A stretch of 56,778 bases of DNA from Rubrimonas sp036770645. GTDB taxonomy: Bacteria; Pseudomonadota; Alphaproteobacteria; Rhodobacterales; Rhodobacteraceae. The translations under genes and the position numbers were made by a program. The stretch spans positions 1-56,778 of the forward strand of contig DAIPIU010000009.1 in assembly GCA_036770645.1 (NCBI GenBank), given 5' to 3'. Shown piece after piece: positions 25,516-35,800 of this stretch. The notes below the pieces were generated by a model that did no database searches, was not told where the DNA came from, and was given only the letters and a program-made list of their open reading frames with translations. Numbering within the stretch: the first letter of the stretch is position 1; each line of letters opens with the position of its first letter.

Positions 25516-26388
25516 TTACTGGCCGCCGCCCAGCGAGTGCACGTACACCGTCAGTTCCTTCACCGACGTCTCGCCGAGACGGCCGATCCAGGGCGGCATC
25601 ACGCCCTGCCGCGGCGCCCAGATCTGGGCGGTCAGCTCCGCCTCGGACCCGCCATACAGCCAGATGTTGTCGGCGAGGTTGGGCGCGCCGACCTCGGGGC
25701 CCCCCAGCCCCTCGTCGCCGTGGCAGGCCGCGCAGTTGTCCGCGTAGATCTCCGCGCCTGCTTCCAGCAGGTCGGGGCGGGTTTCGCGCCCGGTGAAGGC
25801 GAGGACATGCTGAACGACCGCGTCGATCTCCTCCTTCGCCAGCAGTTCGTCGGCGCCGTAGCGCGGCATCTCGGAATAGCGGGCGTCGCCGTCGTCCTCG
25901 TTGCGGACGCCATGGGCGATGGTCAGGTAGATGTTGTCGAGATCGCCGCCCCAGATCCAGTCGTCGTCGTTGAGGTTGGGGAAGCCGCCGGTGTTGCCCG
26001 CCGCCCCCGCGCCGTGGCACTGCGAGCAGTTCAGCGCGAAGTTCGCCGCGCCCGCCGCCTGCGCGAAGGAGAACAGGTCCGGGTCGGCCTTGATCTCCTC
26101 GAAGGACGCCGCCTGGATGCGGTCGCGCCACTGCGACTGCATCTCGCTGTGGGCCGCGATGCGCTCGAACACCTCGCCGCGCGAGGTGTAGCCGAGCCAG
26201 CCCGTGGTGTGGGTGGTCAGCAGCGGCCATGCCGGAAACAGCACGGTGTAGCCGATCCCCCAGATGATCGTCGCGTAGAACACCGAGACCCACCAGCGCG
26301 GCATCGGGTTGTTCAGTTCCGAGATGCCGTCGTATTCGTGGCCCGTGGTCTCGACGCCGGTCGCCTCGTCGATGCGTTTCTTGGCCAT
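25516..26388 (-). CDS. ccoP: cbb3-type cytochrome c oxidase subunit III (dihaem)
   Basis: Dihaem c-type electron-input subunit of 290 residues. An N-terminal transmembrane helix region (WWVSVFYATIIWGIGYTVLF) is followed by two cytochrome c domains with haem-binding CSQCH (near residue 118) and CAACH (near residue 210). Probable axial Met ligands are in SEMPRYG and GVMPPW. It is the last gene of ccoNOQP, separated from ccoQ by 1 bp, and is followed by a strong terminator. Confidence 0.97.
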   Translation of the reverse strand: MAKKRIDEATGVETTGHEYDGISELNNPMPRWWVSVFYATIIWGIGYTVLFPAWPLLTTHTTGWLGYTSRGEVFERIAAHSEMQSQWRDRIQAASFEEIKADPDLFSFAQAAGAANFALNCSQCHGAGAAGNTGGFPNLNDDDWIWGGDLDNIYLTIAHGVRNEDDGDARYSEMPRYGADELLAKEEIDAVVQHVLAFTGRETRPDLLEAGAEIYADNCAACHGDEGLGGPEVGAPNLADNIWLYGGSEAELTAQIWAPRQGVMPPWIGRLGETSVKELTVYVHSLGGGQ

Positions 26389-26389
26389 C

Positions 26390-26554
26390 TCAAGGCTCCT
26401 TGTCGTAGTCTTTGAAGGGGATCTGCGCAGCCTCGTCGGCGCGTTCGCGGGCGCCCGGCAGGAACAGCCGGGCCACCACGACGATGAACACGCCGAAGAT
26501 GAACAGCATCCCCCAGGTGTCGGCGAAGTGCCGCATCTGGTCGTAGACGCTCAT
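26390..26554 (-). CDS. ccoQ: cbb3-type oxidase subunit CcoQ
   Basis: Small membrane subunit of 54 residues: one helix (WGMLFIFGVFIVVVARLFL) followed by a polar tail with IPFKDYDKEP. CcoQ stabilises the oxidase or tunes signalling in relatives. ATG 26554 gives the normal length. It fits tightly between ccoO (7 bp) and ccoP (1 bp). Confidence 0.94.
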   Translation of the reverse strand: MSVYDQMRHFADTWGMLFIFGVFIVVVARLFLPGARERADEAAQIPFKDYDKEP

Positions 26555-26561
26555 CGCCCCC

Positions 26562-27311
26562 TCACCGCAGTTGGTCGGCGGCCGTGGCGTCGAAGGTCGA
26601 CAGGTCGACCATCGTGCCAAGCACCTGCATGTAGGCGATGATGGCGTCGAGTTCGGTCACGTTCGACGGGTCGCCGTCGAAGTTCGCCGCCACCACAGAC
26701 TCGCCGTAGCGCTCGCGCAGCCCGTCGACATCCGCGAGATCGGCGTCTGGGCGGGCCTGCGAGACCAGGTCGCGCCGGGCGTTGGCGATCATCTCGTCGG
26801 TGTAGGGCACCCCGACGATCCGGTTGGTCTTGAGGTGGTCGGCCACGTACTCGAACTCGAGGTCGCGCTGCGCCATGAAGGCGTAGGGCGGCATCACCGA
26901 CTCGGGGACCACCGAGCGCGGGTCGGCCATGTGCTGCACATGCCATTCGTTCGAGTACTTGCCGCCGACGCGCGCCAGGTCAGGCCCGGTGCGCTTGGAC
27001 CCCCACTGGAACGGGTGGTCGTACATGCTCTCGGCCGCGAGGCTGAAATGGCCGTAGCGCTCGACCTCGTCGCGCATCGGCCGGATCATCTGGCTGTGGC
27101 ACAGATAGCAGCCTTCGCGGATGTAGATGTCGCGCCCCTTCAGCTCGAGCGGGGTGTAGGGGCGCATCCCCTCCACCTTCTCGATGGTGTTCTGCAGGTA
27201 GAACAGGGGCGCGATCTCGACGAGGCCGCCGACCGTCACCACCACGAAGCTGAGGACCAGCAGCAGGGTGGCGTTCTTCTCGATCTTCTCGTGATGTCTC
27301 CAGAGCGACAT
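26562..27311 (-). CDS. ccoO: cbb3-type cytochrome c oxidase subunit II (monohaem)
   Basis: Membrane-anchored monohaem cytochrome c of 249 residues. An N-terminal helix (TLLLVLSFVVVTVGGLVEIAP) is followed by the haem motif GCYLCHSQMIRP near residue 70 and the conserved WGSKRTGPDLARVGGKYS. Passes electrons from CcoP to CcoN. It is 13 bp downstream of ccoN. Confidence 0.97.
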   Translation of the reverse strand: MSLWRHHEKIEKNATLLLVLSFVVVTVGGLVEIAPLFYLQNTIEKVEGMRPYTPLELKGRDIYIREGCYLCHSQMIRPMRDEVERYGHFSLAAESMYDHPFQWGSKRTGPDLARVGGKYSNEWHVQHMADPRSVVPESVMPPYAFMAQRDLEFEYVADHLKTNRIVGVPYTDEMIANARRDLVSQARPDADLADVDGLRERYGESVVAANFDGDPSNVTELDAIIAYMQVLGTMVDLSTFDATAADQLR

Positions 27312-27324
27312 GGCGTTCCCTCCC

Positions 27325-28962
27325 TCACTCGGCCGGCATGGCGGCGCGGGTGCTCTGGTCGGCGTAGTTGCCGGCCTCCTGCCGCAGGTCGCCCTTGATG
27401 GTCTTGTAGACGTTCCACGCCATCAGCAGCCCGCCGACGAGGTACAGCAGGCCCCCCAGCATGCGGATCACGTAGAACGGGTGCATGGCCTCGACCGTCT
27501 CGGCAAAGCTGTAGACGAGGAAGCCGAGCTCGTTGGTCTCGCGCCACATCAGGCCCTGCATGATGCCCGACACCCACATCGCGGCGGCGTAGAGCACGAT
27601 GCCCACGGTCGCGAGCCAGAAGTGCCAGTTCACCATCGCGAGGCTGTAGAGGCGCTCCCGGCCCCAGAGCCGCGGCGTGAGGTAGTAGATCGCGCCGAAG
27701 CTGATCATGCCCACCCAGCCAAGCGCGCCGGAATGGACGTGGCCGATGGTCCAGTCGGTGTAGTGGCTGAGGCTGTTGACGGCGCGGATCGCCATCAGCG
27801 GGCCCTCGAAGGTGCTCATGCCGTAGAAGGCGATGGCCGCCACCATCATGCGGATGATCGGGTCGGTGCGCAGCTTGTCCCAGGCCCCCGACAGCGTCAT
27901 CAGCCCGTTGATCATGCCGCCCCAGCTGGGCATCCACAGCACGATCGACATCACCATGCCCAGCGTCTGCGCCCAGTTCGGCAGCGCGGTGTAGTGCAGG
28001 TGGTGCGGGCCGGCCCAGATGTAGATGAAGATCAGCGCCCAGAAATGCACGATGGAGAGCCGGTAGCTGAACACCGGGCGCTCCGCCTGCTTCGGCACGA
28101 AATAGTACATCATGCCGAGGAAGCCGGCCGTCAGGAAGAACCCGACCGCGTTGTGGCCGTACCACCACTGCGTCAGCGCGTCCTGGACGCCCGAGAACAG
28201 CGAGTAGGACCTGGACCCGAAGAACGAAACCGGCACCGCGAGGTTGTTCACCACGTGCAGCATCGCGACGGTCACGATGAAGCTGAGATAGAACCAGTTG
28301 GCCACGTAGATGTGGCTTTCCTTGCGGGTCATGACGGTGCCGAGGAACAGCGCGAGGTAGGCGACCCAGACGACGGTCAGCCAGAGGTCGATGTACCACT
28401 CCGGCTCGGCGTACTCGCGGCCCTGGCTGCCGCCGAGGACGTAGCTGGTGGCGGCCAGCAGGATGAAGAACTGGTAACCCAGCATCACGAACCAGGCGAG
28501 GTTGCGCGACCACAGCGGCGCGTTCGACGTCCGCTGCACCACGTACATCGAGGTGGTGATGAGCGCGGTGCCGCCGAAGGCGAAGATCACCGCCGAGGTG
28601 TGCACCGGCCGCAGCCGGCCGAAGGTCGTCCAGGGCAGATCGAGGTTCAGGACCGGCCAGGCGAGCTGCGAGGCGACGATCACGCCCATCAGGAAGCCGA
28701 CGCATCCCCAGAACACCGTCATGATCACGCCGAAGCGCACCACGCCGAGCTCGAAGCGCTCTTCCGCGGGGCCCGCAGGCCCGACGCCGAGCGGCGCCCA
28801 TTCGCGCTGCTTGAAGCTGCGGAAGAACATGACGGCCGCGGCGGTCGCGAACATCAGCATGTGGATGGCGAACATCTCGTCATGGGCGCGTCCCGCGCCG
28901 ATCAGCGCGACCACCGTCGCCAGCCCGAACAGGGCCAGCTTGACCGCTTGCATTGTTATCAT
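27325..28962 (-). CDS. ccoN: cbb3-type cytochrome c oxidase catalytic subunit I
   Basis: Catalytic subunit of the high-affinity oxidase, 545 residues and about 12-14 transmembrane helices. It carries the haem-copper ligands: a Cu-ligand region WWYGHNAVGFFLTAGFLG, the His pair GPHHLHY, and the helix pair TDWTIGHVHSGALGWVG. The frame starts at ATG 28962; an ATG three codons later (28953) is an equally plausible start. It is the first gene of ccoNOQP. Its promoter region is shared with a divergent hemerythrin gene and contains an FNR box. Confidence 0.97.
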   Translation of the reverse strand: MITMQAVKLALFGLATVVALIGAGRAHDEMFAIHMLMFATAAAVMFFRSFKQREWAPLGVGPAGPAEERFELGVVRFGVIMTVFWGCVGFLMGVIVASQLAWPVLNLDLPWTTFGRLRPVHTSAVIFAFGGTALITTSMYVVQRTSNAPLWSRNLAWFVMLGYQFFILLAATSYVLGGSQGREYAEPEWYIDLWLTVVWVAYLALFLGTVMTRKESHIYVANWFYLSFIVTVAMLHVVNNLAVPVSFFGSRSYSLFSGVQDALTQWWYGHNAVGFFLTAGFLGMMYYFVPKQAERPVFSYRLSIVHFWALIFIYIWAGPHHLHYTALPNWAQTLGMVMSIVLWMPSWGGMINGLMTLSGAWDKLRTDPIIRMMVAAIAFYGMSTFEGPLMAIRAVNSLSHYTDWTIGHVHSGALGWVGMISFGAIYYLTPRLWGRERLYSLAMVNWHFWLATVGIVLYAAAMWVSGIMQGLMWRETNELGFLVYSFAETVEAMHPFYVIRMLGGLLYLVGGLLMAWNVYKTIKGDLRQEAGNYADQSTRAAMPAE

Positions 28963-29075
28963 CGCGCCCTCGCGCCCCTTTTTCGTTCACTCGGTTGACC
29001 CGGGATGCCGCGCCGCGCCGGGCGGCGCAAATCACAGAACCCCTTCGGCATTATGGTAGCGCATCGCGACCGACG

Positions 29076-29089
29076 TTGACGTGGGTCAA
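29076..29089. promoter_or_regulatory. FNR/FnrL box between ccoN and the hemerythrin gene
   Basis: TTGACGTGGGTCAA has perfectly symmetrical half-sites, TTGAC and GTCAA, with a 4-bp spacer. It lies 114 bp from the ccoN start and 69 bp from the divergent hemerythrin start, so it could act on either or both promoters. FnrL, encoded 0.7 kb away, is the likely binder. Confidence 0.83.
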
Positions 29090-29157
29090 AGCGCGCAACG
29101 GCGTCGCAGCCCAAAGTCCAACCCCATGTCCGCACCCCCGGACGGCGGAGCGATGCC

Positions 29158-29745
29158 ATGAGCCAAGATGCTGGAAAATCGGTGGTCTTTCCGGTCGCGC
29201 CGAGCGATCTCGGGCCGCTGGGCGACCCTCTCGCCTACCTCGCCCATGACCATGCGACGCAGCGCGCGCTCGCCGACCTGCTGGAAAGCCTCGCCGACGG
29301 GTTGCCGGAGGCGGTGGATCGCCGCGCCGCGGCGCTGGCGGCGCATTCGCTGCGCATGATGGCGGCCCGTCGCTGGGCGCTGGAGGAGCAGGCCCTGTTC
29401 CCGATGCTCGAATCGCGCGCCCCCGCCGAGGCGCCGGTGCGCCGCGCCATCGCGATCGCCCGGCGCGAACATCGCGAGACCGCGGGCCGCGCCATCGAGC
29501 TGGCCGAGGAACTCGAGGCGCTGTCGCAGGCCGGCCGCGTCGTGAACCCCGACGCCCTGGGTTTCATGCTGCGGGCCTTCTTCGACGCCCTGCGGCGGCA
29601 TCTCGACTGGATGGAGGTCGCCGTCCTTCCCGCCGCGCGGGCCGAATTCGCGGATCGCGGCTTCGCGGGGGCCGGCGCCCTTGCCGATGCCGGGCTGTTC
29701 TGCGACCGGATCTGGAACGGTCTGGTCGCCGCGCGCGCCATCTGA
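29158..29745 (+). CDS. Hemerythrin/HHE-domain protein
   Basis: Cytosolic protein of 195 residues with an HHE four-helix metal-binding domain. Candidate iron ligands are in AYLAHDHATQ (about residue 30), the EEQALFP motif (about 77), ARREHRETAG (about 105) and DALRRHLDWMEVAVLP (about 148). Domains of this kind bind O2 or NO or act in iron-centre repair. ATG 29158 has GGCGGAG upstream. It is divergent from ccoN across an FNR box and convergent with fnrL (15-bp gap), which points to a role in oxygen or NO physiology. Confidence 0.87.
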   Translation: MSQDAGKSVVFPVAPSDLGPLGDPLAYLAHDHATQRALADLLESLADGLPEAVDRRAAALAAHSLRMMAARRWALEEQALFPMLESRAPAEAPVRRAIAIARREHRETAGRAIELAEELEALSQAGRVVNPDALGFMLRAFFDALRRHLDWMEVAVLPAARAEFADRGFAGAGALADAGLFCDRIWNGLVAARAI

Positions 29746-29760
29746 CTGGCCGCCCGCGCT

Positions 29761-30483
29761 TCAGGTGCCGGCCTCGTCGAGAAGGCGGTCGAGGTCGGGA
29801 AGGCGTATGCTGCGGGTGCTGTCGAACACGATGACGCCGTCGCCGCGCAGCCGGGTCATCTGGCGGCTGACGGTCTCGATCGTCAGCCCGAGATATTCCG
29901 CGATCTCGGCGCGGGTCAGCGGCAGGTCGATCGACGCGCTGCCGTCCGTGCCATTGCCCGCGGCGCGGCGGCCCAGCATCAGCAGGAAGCTCGACAGCTT
30001 CTCGCGCGCGGTTTTCCGGCCCAGAAGCAGCAGCCAGTCGCGCGCGGCGTCGAGCTCGTTCAGCGTCATCTCCAGCAGCCGCCGCTCGAGCTGGGGCTTT
30101 TCCTTCAGCAGCGCCTCGAAGGGCCGGCGCTGAAAGCTGCACAGCGTGACGTCGGTGGCCGCCGTCGCGTCGAACTCGGCGCGCGGGCGCATGGGGTGGC
30201 CGACGAAGTCGCCGGGAAACAGCAGCCCGACCATCTGGGTGCGGCCGTCGGACAGCGTCTTGGTCAGCTTCACCACGCCGCGCACGATGCTGCCGACGCT
30301 GGCGCTGTCCTCGCCGGCGGCATGGATCTCGCGCCCCGCCGCGAAATCGCGGTAGGTCTTGATGGCGTCGAGCGTGCGCAGTTCGTCCCCGCCGCAATAG
30401 GCGCAGACGGCGCGCTCGCGAATCGGACAGTCGCCGCAGCGGATGTGGCTGACCTTGCCCCCCGGCAACGCGAAGCTTTCCAT
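29761..30483 (-). CDS. fnrL: Oxygen-sensing Crp/Fnr family regulator FnrL
   Basis: Global anaerobic activator of 240 residues. The N-terminal cluster-binding cysteines (Cys16, Cys19, Cys27, Cys30) and an internal Cys in VTLCSF can supply the four 4Fe-4S ligands. A cyclic-nucleotide-binding-like fold and dimer helix (LLLLGRKTAREKL) precede a Crp-type helix-turn-helix with the DNA-recognition segment TIETVSRQMTRL, which carries the FNR-type Glu and Ser-Arg. ATG 30483 follows AGGG; an in-frame ATG at 30540 is less likely. Upstream TTGACA on the minus strand may be a -35. Boxes for it occur near ccoN, ccoG and carD. Confidence 0.95.
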   Translation of the reverse strand: MESFALPGGKVSHIRCGDCPIRERAVCAYCGGDELRTLDAIKTYRDFAAGREIHAAGEDSASVGSIVRGVVKLTKTLSDGRTQMVGLLFPGDFVGHPMRPRAEFDATAATDVTLCSFQRRPFEALLKEKPQLERRLLEMTLNELDAARDWLLLLGRKTAREKLSSFLLMLGRRAAGNGTDGSASIDLPLTRAEIAEYLGLTIETVSRQMTRLRGDGVIVFDSTRSIRLPDLDRLLDEAGT

Positions 30484-30593
30484 GGGGTGTCCCTGCGACC
30501 TCTGTGCGCGGATGGTTGCCTTTTGCGACGCGGCTGTCAAAAAGACGCAACGTCGCGCCCGTCAGGGCAGCTCACGGGTTCGGAGGCCGGTCG

Positions 30594-31448
30594 ATGCGCA
30601 TGATGGCGCTGGCCGCGGCGCTGGCCGCGTCGACGCAAGCCATGGCGGCGGCCGAACCGGCCAGCCGGGCCTTCGGGGCGGCCTCCAGCCCCGCGGCGGG
30701 ACTGGCCGCCGCGATCGGCGCCGCCGCCGGGGGCTGCCTCGCCGGGGCGGTGGCACTGCCCGAAAGCGGCCCCGGCTGGCAGGCGCTGCGCCTCAGCCGC
30801 AACCGCTTCTGGGCGCACCCCGAGACCGTCGCCTTCGTCGCGCGGCTGGGCGGGGCGGCGCTGGCGCTGGGCTGGCCCGGGGTGCTGGTGGGCGATCTCG
30901 CGCAGCCCCGCGGCGGGCCGATGACCTCCGGCCACCGCTCGCACCAGAACGGGCTCGACGTCGACGTGTGGCTGATGCGCCCGGCGCGGGCCGATTTCAC
31001 GCCGGCCGAGCGCGAGGGGCTGACGGCCGTGTCGATGGTGGCCGCCGACCGCATCGCCGTGTCGCCCGCCTTCACGCCCGATCAGGCGGCGCTGATCCGC
31101 GCTGCGGCCGAGGATCCGGCGGTCGAGCGGCTGTTCGTCAATGCCGCCATGAAGGCCGCCCTGTGCCGGGCCGCGCCGCCGACTGGGCGCGAATGGCTGC
31201 GCAAGGTGCGTCCCTTCTGGCGGCACGAAAGCCACATGCATGTGCGCCTCGCCTGCCCGGCGGGCGGCCCGGGTTGCGTGGCGCAGGCGCCGATCCCGCC
31301 CGGCGACGGCTGCGACGCGACGCTCGACTGGTGGTTTTCCGACGAGGCGCTGAACCCGCGCCCCGCGGTCCCCCCCGCGCCGCCGCCGCGCGCGGCGGCG
31401 CTCGCCGACCTGCCCGCCGCCTGCGCCGCCGTGCTGGCGGCGCCGTGA
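30594..31448 (+). CDS. mepA: Penicillin-insensitive murein endopeptidase MepA (M74)
   Basis: Periplasmic LAS-type zinc peptidase of 284 residues that cuts peptidoglycan cross-links. It has an N-terminal signal peptide (MMALAAALAASTQAMAAAEP) and zinc-ligand motifs SGHRSHQNGLDVDVWL and RHESHMHVRLACP. Conserved cysteine-rich segments (GGCLAG, CPAGGPGC, GDGCDATLDWWFSD) are present, and GDLAQPRGGPM precedes the first metal ligand, as expected. ATG 30594 follows GGAGG at 30582-30586. Divergent from fnrL. Confidence 0.93.
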   Translation: MRMMALAAALAASTQAMAAAEPASRAFGAASSPAAGLAAAIGAAAGGCLAGAVALPESGPGWQALRLSRNRFWAHPETVAFVARLGGAALALGWPGVLVGDLAQPRGGPMTSGHRSHQNGLDVDVWLMRPARADFTPAEREGLTAVSMVAADRIAVSPAFTPDQAALIRAAAEDPAVERLFVNAAMKAALCRAAPPTGREWLRKVRPFWRHESHMHVRLACPAGGPGCVAQAPIPPGDGCDATLDWWFSDEALNPRPAVPPAPPPRAAALADLPAACAAVLAAP

Positions 31449-31554
31449 CGCCGTCGGACTCGCCGCGGATTCGTCCGCGCCCGTGCGGCGGGGCGCGGGC
31501 GGGCGCCGCCGCCGCTTCCGGCGCGGGCCCGGCGGCGCGCGTCCGCGCGTCCTG

Positions 31555-32577
31555 ATGCCCATTCCCCATCCGTCCCGACGCAGGGCGCTCGCCGTTCTCG
31601 CCGGCGCGCTCGCGGGAACCGCGGCGACGGGGGCCGAGGCCCCGCTGCGCGCGCCCGTGCCGCGGCCTCGGGACGGCGGGCCCCCAGTCGAGGGCGCGCC
31701 GCTCGCCATCGTCGCGCGGCCCGTGGCGGTCGCCCAGCCCGGTGGCCGCGCGCGCCTGCTTGCGGCGCTGGCGTTGCGCGCGGACGATCCGCGCTTCGGC
31801 GGCCTGTCGGCCATCGCAGTCGCCCCGGACGGGGAGGGCGTGACGCTGCTGAGCGACCGGGCCCTGCTGGTGACGGGCCGGCTGACGCGCGCGGGCGGCG
31901 CGCTGACCGGCATCGCCGACGCCCGCGCGCATGGCCTGCGCGACCTGCGGGGCCGCCCGGCCCCGGGTCTGGACAGCGAGGGCCTGGCGCGGACCCCGGA
32001 CGGGGCGCTCTGGATCGCCTTCGAGGGCGACGCGCCCGCGGTCTGGCGCCTTGCCACCCCCGGCGCGCAGCCGACCGCCGCCCCCGCCGCGCCCGGCTTC
32101 GCGCGGCTCCAGCGCAACAGCGGCCTCGAGGCGCTGGCGGCCGACGCCGACGGCGCGCTCTACGCCATCCCGGAACGATCGGGCGCGCTGGACCGCCCCT
32201 TCCCGGTGCACCGGCTGCCCCCCGGCGCGCAGGCCTGGGACGCCGAGACCGGGGCCTGGCCGCGCCTGCCGCCGCATCTGGTCACGGACGCGGCGGTCGG
32301 GCCCGATGGCTGGCTCTATGTGCTCGAGCGCGACGCCAGCCTGCTCGGCGGCTTCGCGGCGAGGGTGCGGCGGGCGCCGCTGGCGCAAAGGCCCGATTTC
32401 CGACCGCAGACCGTGTTCGACCAGCGGGGCGGCGGCCTCGACAACATGGAGGGCATCGCGCTCTGGCGCGCGCCGGACGGGCTGCGGATGCTGCTGGTGT
32501 CCGACGACAATTTCGCCTTCTGGCAGCGGAGCCTGCTGCTGGAATACGCGCTGGACCCGTCGTCTCGGGACCCGTGA
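31555..32577 (+). CDS. Esterase-like activity of phytase family protein (exported)
   Basis: Protein of 340 residues with an N-terminal twin-arginine-like signal (SRRRALAVLAGALAGTAATG) and a beta-propeller-type domain of the esterase-like/phytase-like family. Blocks: FGGLSAIAVAPDGEGVTLLSDR, LDSEGLARTPDGALWIAFEG, NSGLEALAADADGALYAIPE, and NMEGIALWRAPDGLRMLLVSDDNF. The last block is the family hallmark. It is 106 bp downstream of mepA on the same strand. The enzymatic substrate is unproven; the phytase label is a family name only. Confidence 0.82.
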   Translation: MPIPHPSRRRALAVLAGALAGTAATGAEAPLRAPVPRPRDGGPPVEGAPLAIVARPVAVAQPGGRARLLAALALRADDPRFGGLSAIAVAPDGEGVTLLSDRALLVTGRLTRAGGALTGIADARAHGLRDLRGRPAPGLDSEGLARTPDGALWIAFEGDAPAVWRLATPGAQPTAAPAAPGFARLQRNSGLEALAADADGALYAIPERSGALDRPFPVHRLPPGAQAWDAETGAWPRLPPHLVTDAAVGPDGWLYVLERDASLLGGFAARVRRAPLAQRPDFRPQTVFDQRGGGLDNMEGIALWRAPDGLRMLLVSDDNFAFWQRSLLLEYALDPSSRDP

Positions 32578-32835
32578 CCGGCACGCGGCCGGGCCCGGGG
32601 CGATGGTGGCGGCGCGCCTGTCGCGGGCGCGCCCGGGGCGGCGCGCGTCGGCGCGCCGCCGGTCCTCGGGGCAGGACGGGATCCTCCCTGCACGCCGTCG
32701 CGGATCCCGCGCGCGCGTACCCGCAGACAGGCGGGCGCCCGGTCGGGCGCCGACCCATCCCGCATGATCGCCCGCGCCGCTTGCGCCGTCCGCGCCGCCG
32801 CGATCCGCCGAACCCGCATCGGGTCCGGCGCGCGG

Positions 32836-35800
32836 TCACAGGATGAACGCCGTCGCGGTCAGCGCTGTCGTGGTGACCACGGTCAGGGCGAAATCGGTCA
32901 CCCCGTCGCCGTCCACGTCCAGCCGCACCAGTTGCTCGGTTCCGAAATTCGCGACGCTGATCTGACCCGTCCCACCCGTGAAATCCCCCGCGACCAGCGT
33001 GAAGGCCTGATCGCCGGCGACGAAGGGGTTGGCGTCGATGGCGCTGAGGTCGATGCGGTCGCCGGCCGCGGCGTTGAAGTCGAGGATGCGGTCGCGCCCG
33101 GCGAAGGCGGGCGTGCTGTCGGAGAGGTCGAGATAGACGAAGCGGTCGGCCCCCCCGCCGCCGTTCAGCCTGTCGGCCCCCAGCCCGCCGATCAGCGTGT
33201 CGTTCCCGGCCCCGCCGACCAGCACGTCATTGCCGAGACGGCCGACCAGAGTGTCCGCGCCGCCATTGCCCCGCAGCGTGTCGTTCCCCGCGAAGCCCGT
33301 GAAGCCGTCCGGGCCGGACCCGCCCGTCAGCGAACGCGGCTCGTCGTCGAGGATCAGCGCGCTCGCGCTCGCCGTGCCGATGGCGGCCCCGGCGGACGGG
33401 TTGGACAGGGTGACGGTGAAGCCCTGGTCGGGCTCGACCAGGGTGTCCCCCGCCACCAGCACCGTGACGGTCGCGCTGGTCTGGCCCGCGGCGAAGCTGA
33501 CGGTCCCCGTGGGCAGGGCCCCTCCGGCGAAGTCGGCCCCGGTGGCGGGCGACGCCCCGCTGCCCGTCACCGCGAAGCTGGCCGAGGCGGCCCCCGCGGT
33601 GGAGCCCGCGCGGGTCACGGCGAAGCTGAAGGCGGTGGTCCCGGCGTTGCCCTCCACCGCCTCGGCGGTGATGGCGGCGATGGACAGCACCGCCGCCGGG
33701 GGCGGGACGTCATCGTTCAGGATGGTGGCGCTGGCGGAGGCGTTGGTCAGGACCACGCCGGCCGAGGGGTTCGACAGGGTGACGCGGAAGTTCTCGTTGT
33801 TCTCCACCGCCGTGTCGCCGGCCACCTGCACCGTGATGGTGCGCAGCGTCTCATTGGGCGCGAAGGTCACGCTGCCCCCGGGCAGGACGCCGCCCGCGAA
33901 ATCCGCCGCATTGGCCGCGCCCGCGCCCTCGCCCGCGAAGCCGGTCACGGCCCAGGACACCACCTGAGAGGCCGACACGACCCCCTCGCGCGCGATGGCG
34001 AACGTGAAGCCCCGCGTGCCGGCGTTCCCTTCGTTCAGTTCCGGGTTGCGCGCGGCGATGGACATGCGCGTCGGGTCGTCGTCGACGATGGTGGCGGTCG
34101 CCTGCGTGCGCGCGAGCGTCAGGCCGACGGGGTTGGAGAGGTTGAGGAAGAAGGTTTCGGGGCCTTCGACGGTGGAGTTGTTGGCTAGCGGAACCTTCAC
34201 GGTCTTGACCGTCTCGCCGGGCGCGAACGTGACGGCCGTCGCGCTGTAGCCGAGGTAGTCGAAGCCCGAACCCGTCGCCGTGCCGCTCGATGTGAAGTAG
34301 GTGACCGAGGTGGCGGTTGTCGAACGGGCGCTCAGCGTCAGCCTGAACTCGGCATGGCCCAGAGCATCGCCCTCGCTGACCGTGATGTCGGCCACCGACA
34401 GCACCGGGGTCGCGGCGGCCCCGCCGTCGCTGCGGCCGATGGTGGCCACGCCCACGCCGTCCGCGACCGCGGCGCCGCCCACGCCCGACAGGCCGGTGAT
34501 CTTGAGGGAGAAGGTCTCCGGCGCCTCGCCAACCGTGTCGTCGATCACCCGCACCCGCACGGTCTTGGCCGTCTCGCCCGGCAGGAACACCAGCGCGCCG
34601 GTCTGCGCGACGTAGTCGCTGCCCGCGACCGCGGTGCCGTTCACGGTGCGGTAGGACACGGTCAGCGGCGTCGATGCCGCGCGGTCGAGGATCACCGCGA
34701 AATTCGCGAAGCCGTCGGATTCATCGAGCGCCACGTCGCGCACGCTGACGAAGGGGGCCCGGTCGGTCCGGTCGTTGTCGATGATCGTGACCATCGCCAG
34801 CGGGTCGGCGACCGTCAGGCCGACCCCGTTGGAGAACCGGATGCCGAACTGCTCAGGGTCTTCGACACCCTGAAACTCGGAAAGCGGGATCTGGATGGTC
34901 TTGATCGTTTCGCCCGGTGCGAAGGAGATCGTCGTGGCACCATAGCCAAAATAGTCGAAACCCGAACCGGTCGCGGTCCAGTTGAAGGTCTCGAAGGTCA
35001 CCGACGCGACGGCCGCGGATGGCCGACTCAAACGGAACGCCACCGGGACGAAACCGGTCGGCGAGAACTCGCCGACCACGAGGTCCTCGACCAGCAGCAC
35101 CGGCGTAGCGACGGTGCCGCCGTCGCTGACGCCGATGGTCGCCGTGGCGGCGCGCTGGCCGAGCTGCGCCCCCGAGACGCCGGAGATCCCGGTCAGTTCG
35201 AAGCCGAACTGCTCGATCCCCTCGGCCAGCGTGTCGTTCGCGATGGCAATGGGAACGGTCTTGACCGTCTCGCCGGGGTTGAAGGTCACCGACCCCGAGC
35301 CTCCCGCGAAATCCGCCGCCCCCGCCGTGCCGGCGACCGTGCGCCAGTTCACCGTCACCGGGACGGCTGCGCTGCGGTCGAGGATGATGGAGAAGGCGGC
35401 GAAGCCGTCGCTTTCGTCCACCGACAGGTCGAAGACGCTGGCGATGGGGGCGCGACTGCTGTCGTCGTTGTCGATGATCGTGACCATCGCAAGCGGGTCG
35501 TCGATGCGCAGGCCGATGCCGTCGAAGAGCCTGAGGCCGAAATGCTCGACGCCTTCGATCCCCTGGAACTCGGACAGGGGGATCGCGATGCGCTTCAGCG
35601 TCTCGCCGGCCGCGAAGGTCAGCGTTGTGGAGCCATAGCCGAAATAGTCGAAGCCCGACGCGGTCGCATTCCAGTCGAAGGTGTTGAATGTGAACGAAGC
35701 GGGCGCGGTCGAGCGGGCGCTCAGGCGAAAGACCATGTCGACGAAGCCGCGCGAGTCGCCCTCGCTGACGATCTGATTGTCCACGATCAGCACCGGCGTC

